From contig NZ_JBGGWA010000011.1 of NCBI RefSeq assembly GCF_041321145.1, forward strand, positions 186,001 to 250,000: 64,000 nt of DNA. Reading direction: 5' to 3'. The translations under genes were made by a program, and so were the position numbers. The notes below the pieces were generated by a model. The model made no database searches. It worked only from the letters and a program-made list of their open reading frames with translations, and had not been told where the DNA came from. The DNA comes from Paraburkholderia sp041321145. GTDB lineage: Bacteria > Pseudomonadota > Gammaproteobacteria > Burkholderiales > Burkholderiaceae. Of the stretch, positions 59,330-64,000 are shown piece after piece. Position 1 is the first letter of the stretch, and each line of letters opens with the position of its first letter.

Positions 59330-61159
59330 TCAGGCAGGCTTTTGCTTCGCGAGTTCCTCGTCGCGCAGCGCGCGGCGCAGAATCTTGCCGACATTGGTCT
59401 GCGGCAGCTCATCGCGGAACTCGACAAGCTTCGGCACCTTGTAGCCCGTGAGGTTCTTGCGGCAGTGAGCGATCACCTGTTCCGCGGTCAGCGACGGGTT
59501 GCGCTTCACGATGAACACCTTCACCCGCTCGCCTTGTGCCGCGTCGGGCACGCCGATTGCGGCGACCTCGCGCACGTCGGGAAGCGCCGCGATCACGTCT
59601 TCGACTTCATTCGGGTAGACGTTGAAGCCGGACACCAGGATCATGTCTTTCTTCCGGTCGATCAACCGGATAAAGCCGCGCGAGTCCATCACGCCGATGT
59701 CGCCGGTGGCGAGCCAGCCATCGTCGTCGATCACCTTGGCGGTTTCTTCGGGGCGGTTCCAATAGCCTTTCATCACCTGCGGCCCCTTCACGCACAGTTC
59801 GCCCGCTTCGCCGATGTTCGCCCACGTGTCGTCGTCTTTCCTGAAGCGCACGTGCGTGGACGGCGCGGGCAGGCCGATCGTGCCTTCGAAGTCGCGCAGA
59901 TTCGTGAGGTCCACGGGATTCATCGACACGATCGGCGAGCACTCGGTGAGCCCATAGCCTTCGATGATCGACTTGCCGGTGACCGCCTTGAAGCGATCGG
60001 CGACCGACTTCTGCGTGGCCATGCCGCCCGCCATCGCGAGCTTCAGGTTCGAGAAGTCTCGCTTGCAGAACGCTTCGTTGTCGAGGAACGCTTTATAGAG
60101 CGTGTTCACCGCGGTCATGCCGGTGAATTTCTCATGACGGATGATCATCATCACGCGCTTCATGTCGCGCGGATTCGCGATCAGGATGTTGCGTCCGCCG
60201 AGTCCCATGAAGATCAGCGCGTTCACGGTCAACGAGTAGATGTGATAGAGCGGCAGCGGTGTGAGCACCGTTTCGACCTCGCCGCTCAACTGCCCCTGCG
60301 ACCACGCCTTCGCCTGCAACAGGTTGGCGATGATGTTCTTGTGCGTGAGCATCGCGCCTTTGGCGACGCCCGTGGTGCCGCCGGTGTATTGCAGGAAAGC
60401 GATGTCGTTGTGGGTCGGGCGCACGGGCGTCAACGGCCGCGCGTAGCCGATCGAAAGTGCCTGGCGTAGTGGCACCGCGTTGGGCAGGTTGTACGCCGGC
60501 ACCATCTTCTTCACATGGCGCAGCATGAAATTGAGCAGACGTCCCTTCAGATTCAGACCGTCGGCGAGCAGATCGCCGAGACCCGTCACGATGACGTTCT
60601 GCACCTTGGTGCCGGGCAGCGCGTCTTCGACCGTCTTCGCGAAGTTCTCGAACGCGATAATGGTTTGCGCGCCGCTGTCTTTCAGCTGATGCGCGAGTTC
60701 GCGCACCGTGTAGAGCGGATTCACGTTGACGACCACGCCGCCCGCCTTGAGCACGCCGAACAGCGACACCGGATACTGGAACGTATTCGGCAGCATGATC
60801 GCGACGCGCTCGCCGGGCTTCACGCCGATGCTTTGAAGATACGCGGCGAAGGCGGTCGCTTTGCGGCCGAGTTCGCCATATGTGAGGTTCGCGCCCACGC
60901 TCACATACGCGACCCGCTCGCGGAACTGCGCGGTGCATTCGTCGAAGAACTGCACGATCGACTCGTATTGCATGACGTCGATTTCGCGCGGCACATCAGC
61001 CGGATACGACTCGTACCAGATGCCGTCGGTGTTGGGCGCAGGATTCGGTGGCAAACCCGGACCCTGAGCCGGAGACTGAGTCGGTGCCGGATTCGCCGCG
61101 TTCGCCGATGGCGCCGATCCAGTGGCGGGCGAGAGCGGGGCTTGCGTGGGCTGGGTCAT
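59330..61159 (-). CDS. fadD: Long-chain fatty-acid CoA ligase
   Basis: 609 residues from ATG 61159 (GGAG 8 bases upstream); the longer frame is rejected. A Pro/Ala-rich lead of about 45 residues precedes the adenylate-forming core: P-loop QYTGGTTGVAKGAMLTHKN, IEGYGLTECSPIVSMNP, the ATP-ribose Asp in GWLATGDIGVMD, and the hinge DRKKDMILVSGFNVYPNEVE. The C-terminal catalytic Lys is in NVGKILRRAL. It activates fatty acids to acyl-CoA at the inner membrane. It is part of a minus-strand cluster with thiolase, hydratase and reductase genes. Confidence 0.96.
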   Translation of the reverse strand: MTQPTQAPLSPATGSAPSANAANPAPTQSPAQGPGLPPNPAPNTDGIWYESYPADVPREIDVMQYESIVQFFDECTAQFRERVAYVSVGANLTYGELGRKATAFAAYLQSIGVKPGERVAIMLPNTFQYPVSLFGVLKAGGVVVNVNPLYTVRELAHQLKDSGAQTIIAFENFAKTVEDALPGTKVQNVIVTGLGDLLADGLNLKGRLLNFMLRHVKKMVPAYNLPNAVPLRQALSIGYARPLTPVRPTHNDIAFLQYTGGTTGVAKGAMLTHKNIIANLLQAKAWSQGQLSGEVETVLTPLPLYHIYSLTVNALIFMGLGGRNILIANPRDMKRVMMIIRHEKFTGMTAVNTLYKAFLDNEAFCKRDFSNLKLAMAGGMATQKSVADRFKAVTGKSIIEGYGLTECSPIVSMNPVDLTNLRDFEGTIGLPAPSTHVRFRKDDDTWANIGEAGELCVKGPQVMKGYWNRPEETAKVIDDDGWLATGDIGVMDSRGFIRLIDRKKDMILVSGFNVYPNEVEDVIAALPDVREVAAIGVPDAAQGERVKVFIVKRNPSLTAEQVIAHCRKNLTGYKVPKLVEFRDELPQTNVGKILRRALRDEELAKQKPA

Positions 61160-61309
61160 CGGTCGTCTCCTGAAGCAGTGGCTTCGTCTGTATGTGTGCT
61201 GGTCTTGCAGCCAGTCATTGACGTTATCAAAGCGGCAATCAAAGCGGTCGTTGCAGCAGCCTTCGAAGCAAGGCATTCATTGAAACACGCGCTGAGGCAG
61301 TGGCGACGC

Positions 61310-62611
61310 TCAGCGTTCCAGAATCGCCACCACACCCTGGCCGCCCGCTGCACAGATCGAGATCAGCCCGCGCGCGGTGCCGGCCGGTTTGTCGAGTTGT
61401 GCGAGCATCTTCGCCAGCCCCGCGACGATGCGGCCGCCCGTGGCGGCAAACGGATGGCCGGTGGCGAGCGAGCTGCCGTTCATATTCAATTTTGCCCGAT
61501 CGATCGCGCCGAGCGGTCCAGGCAAATCGAGCCGCGTGCGGCAATACTCGTCATCCTGCCACGCCGCGAGCGTGCACAACACCTGCGCGGCGAAGGCTTC
61601 ATGAATTTCGTAAAAATCGAAATCCTGCAGCGTGAGCCCGGCGCGCGCCAGCATCCGCGGAACGGCGTAGGCAGGCGCCATCAACAGGCCTTCTTTCTTG
61701 TCGAAAAAGTCGACGGCGGCGGTTTCGGACCCGCTCAGATACGCCAGCACCGGCAACCCGCGCTGGGCCGCCCATTCTTCGCTCGCCAGCAGCACGGCAG
61801 AGGCGCCGTCGGTCAGCGGTGTCGAATTGCCCGCGGTTAGCGTGCCGGCGTCGCGATCGAATACCGGCTTCAGACCGGAGAGTTTCTCGAGCGTCAGGTC
61901 GGAGCGGAGATTGTTGTCGCGCGCAAGACCGCGGTACGGCGTCATCAGATCGTTGACGAAGCCGCGCGCATACGCCTCGGTGAGCTTGCGGTGGCTGTCG
62001 TAAGCGAGCACGTCCTGCGCTTCGCGCGAGATGTTCCAGCGCTTGGCCATCAGCTCGCAATGCTCGCCCATCGACAGCCCGGTGCGCGGCTCGACATTGC
62101 GCGGCAATAGCGGCTTGAAAAACATGCCGGGCCGCAACTTGGCCAGCGCGCCGACGCGTTGGCCCGTACTCTTGCCGCGATTCGCTTCGAGCAGGATTTT
62201 GCGCATTCTTTCGTTGACGCCGATCGGTGCATCGGACGTCGTATCGACGCCGCCCGCAATGCCCACCTCGATCTGCCCAAGGGCGATCTTGTTGGCGACG
62301 AGGATCGCCGCTTCCAGCCCGGTGCCGCACGCTTGCTGGATGTCGTAGGCGGGCGTTTCCCTGGCGAGCGTGGTGGACAACACGGCTTCGCGCGTCAGGT
62401 TGAAATCGCGCGAATGCTTGATGACGGCGCCGGCCGCCACTTCGCCGAGCCGTTCGCCGTGCAGGTTGTAGCGGTCGATCAGGCCTTGCAGCGTGAAGGT
62501 CAGCATGTCCTGATTCGACGCGGTCGCGTAGGCGGTGTTCGAGCGGGCAAACGGAATCCGGTTGCCGCCGATGATGGCGACGCGGCGCACGGCGGGCAGC
62601 GGGTTGGACAT
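61310..62611 (-). CDS. fadI: Acetyl-CoA acetyltransferase (FadI-type thiolase)
   Basis: 433 residues. The nucleophilic Cys is in YDIQQACGTGLEAA. The His of GHPFAATGGR and the second Cys of ISICAAGGQG complete the thiolase site, and NEAF is HEAF here (YEIHEAFAAQ), the variant seen in FadI/trifunctional-type enzymes. It cleaves 3-ketoacyl-CoA to acetyl-CoA (or the reverse). It lies between fadD and the MaoC gene, all on the minus strand. Symbol by resemblance; other beta-ketothiolases are possible. Confidence 0.93.
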   Translation of the reverse strand: MSNPLPAVRRVAIIGGNRIPFARSNTAYATASNQDMLTFTLQGLIDRYNLHGERLGEVAAGAVIKHSRDFNLTREAVLSTTLARETPAYDIQQACGTGLEAAILVANKIALGQIEVGIAGGVDTTSDAPIGVNERMRKILLEANRGKSTGQRVGALAKLRPGMFFKPLLPRNVEPRTGLSMGEHCELMAKRWNISREAQDVLAYDSHRKLTEAYARGFVNDLMTPYRGLARDNNLRSDLTLEKLSGLKPVFDRDAGTLTAGNSTPLTDGASAVLLASEEWAAQRGLPVLAYLSGSETAAVDFFDKKEGLLMAPAYAVPRMLARAGLTLQDFDFYEIHEAFAAQVLCTLAAWQDDEYCRTRLDLPGPLGAIDRAKLNMNGSSLATGHPFAATGGRIVAGLAKMLAQLDKPAGTARGLISICAAGGQGVVAILER

Positions 62612-62764
62612 GCTCGGCTCCTTTGAGTCGTTCGCTGGTTATTGAACGGTGCGAAGGGTGATCAATGCGTCTTTAAGTTCGTTCCTGCGCTGGCGGCCGT
62701 GTTATCTCAACAACGATTCCCAGGCAACTTCAATTCCATGCTGTTACGAAACCACGCGTGCGCC

Positions 62765-63700
62765 TCATAGCAGTTTCCACTGCATGCGGCCGCGCAAATG
62801 CGGTTTTTCTCCGGCAATATCACGCACTTCGATGTCGCGCTCGATCAGCGAAGGCGACGCGCTCCACAACGACGCCTCGCCTGGCAGCAGCATCGGCAGT
62901 TTGAATTCGGCAGAGAGCGTAGCCTCGGCGAGCGGCTTGGGCGGCTGCAGCGCGGCGGCGGCGCGCGCCAGCGTCCACATGCCGTGCGCGATGGCGCGCG
63001 GAAAGCCGAATGCCTTTGCGGATAGCGCGGTCAGATGAATCGGGTTGTAGTCGCCGGATGCGCTCGCGTAGTCGCGGCCCAACTGCGGCGCGAGTTGCCA
63101 GCGCGCGACGCGCTGCAGCGCGTCGTGCCCGAGTTCCAGCGAATCGAGCCGCGTGCCGCTCGCCGGCACGCCGCGCTTCAGATAGACGCTGTCGCCGTCC
63201 CAGACCGCTTCGCCGCGCCGGTACAGACGCGAATGCAGCACGAACGCCTGGCCCTTGTCATGGCGCAGCAGCGCACCGAATTCCACCTCGACGCGCAACA
63301 CGTCCTGGTAAGCGAGCGGCCGGCGCAGCCGCACGTGGTTCGCCAGATGCACGAGGCCGAGTGCCGGCCATGGAAACGCCGGCTCGGTCAGCATCAGCAG
63401 ATGCAGTGGGAAGGCAAGCAGATGCGGATACGTGAGCGGCACGCCGTGCTCGGGAATGAAGCCGCACACCCGCGCGTAACGCCAGATCGGCCCAGGATCG
63501 AGGGCAACCGCGGGGCGCACGAGGCGCAACGCCGGCAAGTGCGTATCGCGCCCACGTTTGACGATGCCGGACAGCGCGCGTGCATACAGCTTCGGCGGCG
63601 CGGGCAGTCGATCGACGACGACGGTTTTCGAACGCACCGCATCAGGCCGCGCCGCGTCCGCTGTATGGTCGCCCCTGAACGGATCACGCGGTTCACCCAT
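62765..63700 (-). CDS. MaoC-like acyl-CoA hydratase/dehydratase
   Basis: 311 residues from ATG 63700, 2 bases after the FabG-like stop; the longer frame overlaps that gene. Two hot-dog halves: the N-terminal half (FIPEHGVPLTYPHLLAFPLH) is degenerate and the C-terminal half carries the hydratase-2 motif YASASGDYNPIHLTALSAKA, with Asp and His, followed by FPRAIAHGMWTLAR. It hydrates enoyl-CoA. Tight spacing indicates co-transcription with the reductase. Fatty-acid degradation or hydroxyacyl-CoA supply is likely. Confidence 0.9.
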   Translation of the reverse strand: MGEPRDPFRGDHTADAARPDAVRSKTVVVDRLPAPPKLYARALSGIVKRGRDTHLPALRLVRPAVALDPGPIWRYARVCGFIPEHGVPLTYPHLLAFPLHLLMLTEPAFPWPALGLVHLANHVRLRRPLAYQDVLRVEVEFGALLRHDKGQAFVLHSRLYRRGEAVWDGDSVYLKRGVPASGTRLDSLELGHDALQRVARWQLAPQLGRDYASASGDYNPIHLTALSAKAFGFPRAIAHGMWTLARAAAALQPPKPLAEATLSAEFKLPMLLPGEASLWSASPSLIERDIEVRDIAGEKPHLRGRMQWKLL

Positions 63701-63702
63701 GG

Positions 63703-64000
63703 TCACGCTCCAATCAGGCTTTGTCCGCACACGCGCACGATCTGGCCGCTCACGCCTGCCGATCCCGGATGCGCGAGCCATGCGATGGTCTGCGCCACGT
63801 CGACCGGCTGGCCGCCCTGGCTCATCGAATTCATACGGCGGCCGGCCTCGCGAATGGCCAGCGGAATTTTCGCGGTCATCTGCGTTTCGATGAAGCCGGG
63901 CGCGACCGCGTTGATCGTGATGCCGCGCGCGCGCAGATGCGGCGCCATGCTTTGCACCCGGCCAATCACGCCTGCTTTTGATGTGGCGTAATTGGTCTGG
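63703..64000 (-). CDS. FabG-like 3-ketoacyl reductase, cut by the window edge
   Basis: Only the last 99 or so codons are present; the gene runs off the right end. The visible part begins QTNYATSKAGVIG, holding the short-chain dehydrogenase catalytic YxxxK. GITINAVAPGFIETQM follows and it ends GVSGQIVRVCGQSLIGA, the FabG C-terminal pattern. It should reduce 3-oxoacyl-ACP or -CoA with NAD(P)H. Its partner MaoC gene starts 2 bases downstream of the stop. Confidence 0.92.
   Translation of the reverse strand, partial: QTNYATSKAGVIGRVQSMAPHLRARGITINAVAPGFIETQMTAKIPLAIREAGRRMNSMSQGGQPVDVAQTIAWLAHPGSAGVSGQIVRVCGQSLIGA

Noticed and set aside
59324..59345. Small hairpin with TTTT at the fadD end, read as a plus-strand terminator
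   Set aside because: No plus-strand gene ends nearby, and it overlaps fadD codons and stop; chance pairing.
1..64000. tRNA, rRNA, CRISPR array or intact insertion sequence
   Set aside because: No T-loop consensus, rRNA-like block, spaced direct repeats or inverted-repeat-bounded transposase was recognised on either strand by eye.

Overview
The window is about 63-65% GC by eye and reads as a primary-chromosome segment of a Burkholderiaceae betaproteobacterium, most likely Paraburkholderia. The reasons are the scpB-rluB / rimP-nusA-infB / rbfA-truB order, the odh (2-oxoglutarate dehydrogenase) operon followed by zapE, a second Hfq with a long Gly/Arg-rich tail, and several small families common in that group (DUF3613, DUF2968, DUF2147, DUF4096). 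The genus is an inference from gene content; no search was run.

Layout. 0.2-6 kb: small secreted proteins, a YdcF-like membrane protein, a transposase-derived DUF4096 orphan, then a LysR regulator and a class I/II aminotransferase. 6-16.6 kb: information processing (scpB, rluB, an attenuator-like leader, rimP-nusA-infB, a strong terminator, rbfA-truB). 16.8-21.8 kb, minus strand: a complete tripartite drug-efflux operon (MarR, outer-membrane factor, EmrA, EmrB). 22-24 kb: typA. 24.1-25.2 kb, minus strand: a protein with the Cys-His-Asp arrangement of YopT/AvrPphB-type C58 cysteine proteases, isolated between typA and sucA. 25.6-32.7 kb: sucA-odhB-lpdA and zapE. 32.8-37.5 kb: a second DUF4096 orphan, a DUF2147 protein, a TpsB (two-partner secretion) porin and a repeat-rich lipoprotein.

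38-52 kb: a full Flp/Tad pilus locus (flp, prepilin peptidase, tadE, cpaB, secretin, tadZ, tadA, tadB, tadC, tadD, a DUF3613 protein, tadG). It ends with a sigma-54 enhancer-binding protein whose receiver domain looks degenerate, then a DUF2968 coiled-coil protein. 52-55.4 kb: small proteins, an Hfq variant, and a small lipoprotein / ECF sigma / anti-sigma module. 55.6-58.2 kb: a His-rich secreted protein, a vanillyl-alcohol-oxidase/4-cresol-dehydrogenase-type flavoprotein, and a Tat-type protein behind a 7-bp tandem repeat. 58.2-64 kb, minus strand: DUF1571, FadD, thiolase, MaoC hydratase and a FabG-like reductase cut by the window edge, together a fatty-acid activation/degradation cluster.

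The observations most worth following are the orphan C58-type protease, the rimP leader attenuator, the flp-tad intergenic hairpin, the TpsB beside a repeat lipoprotein with no TpsA, and the 7-bp tandem repeat. No tRNA, rRNA, CRISPR array or intact insertion sequence was recognised.
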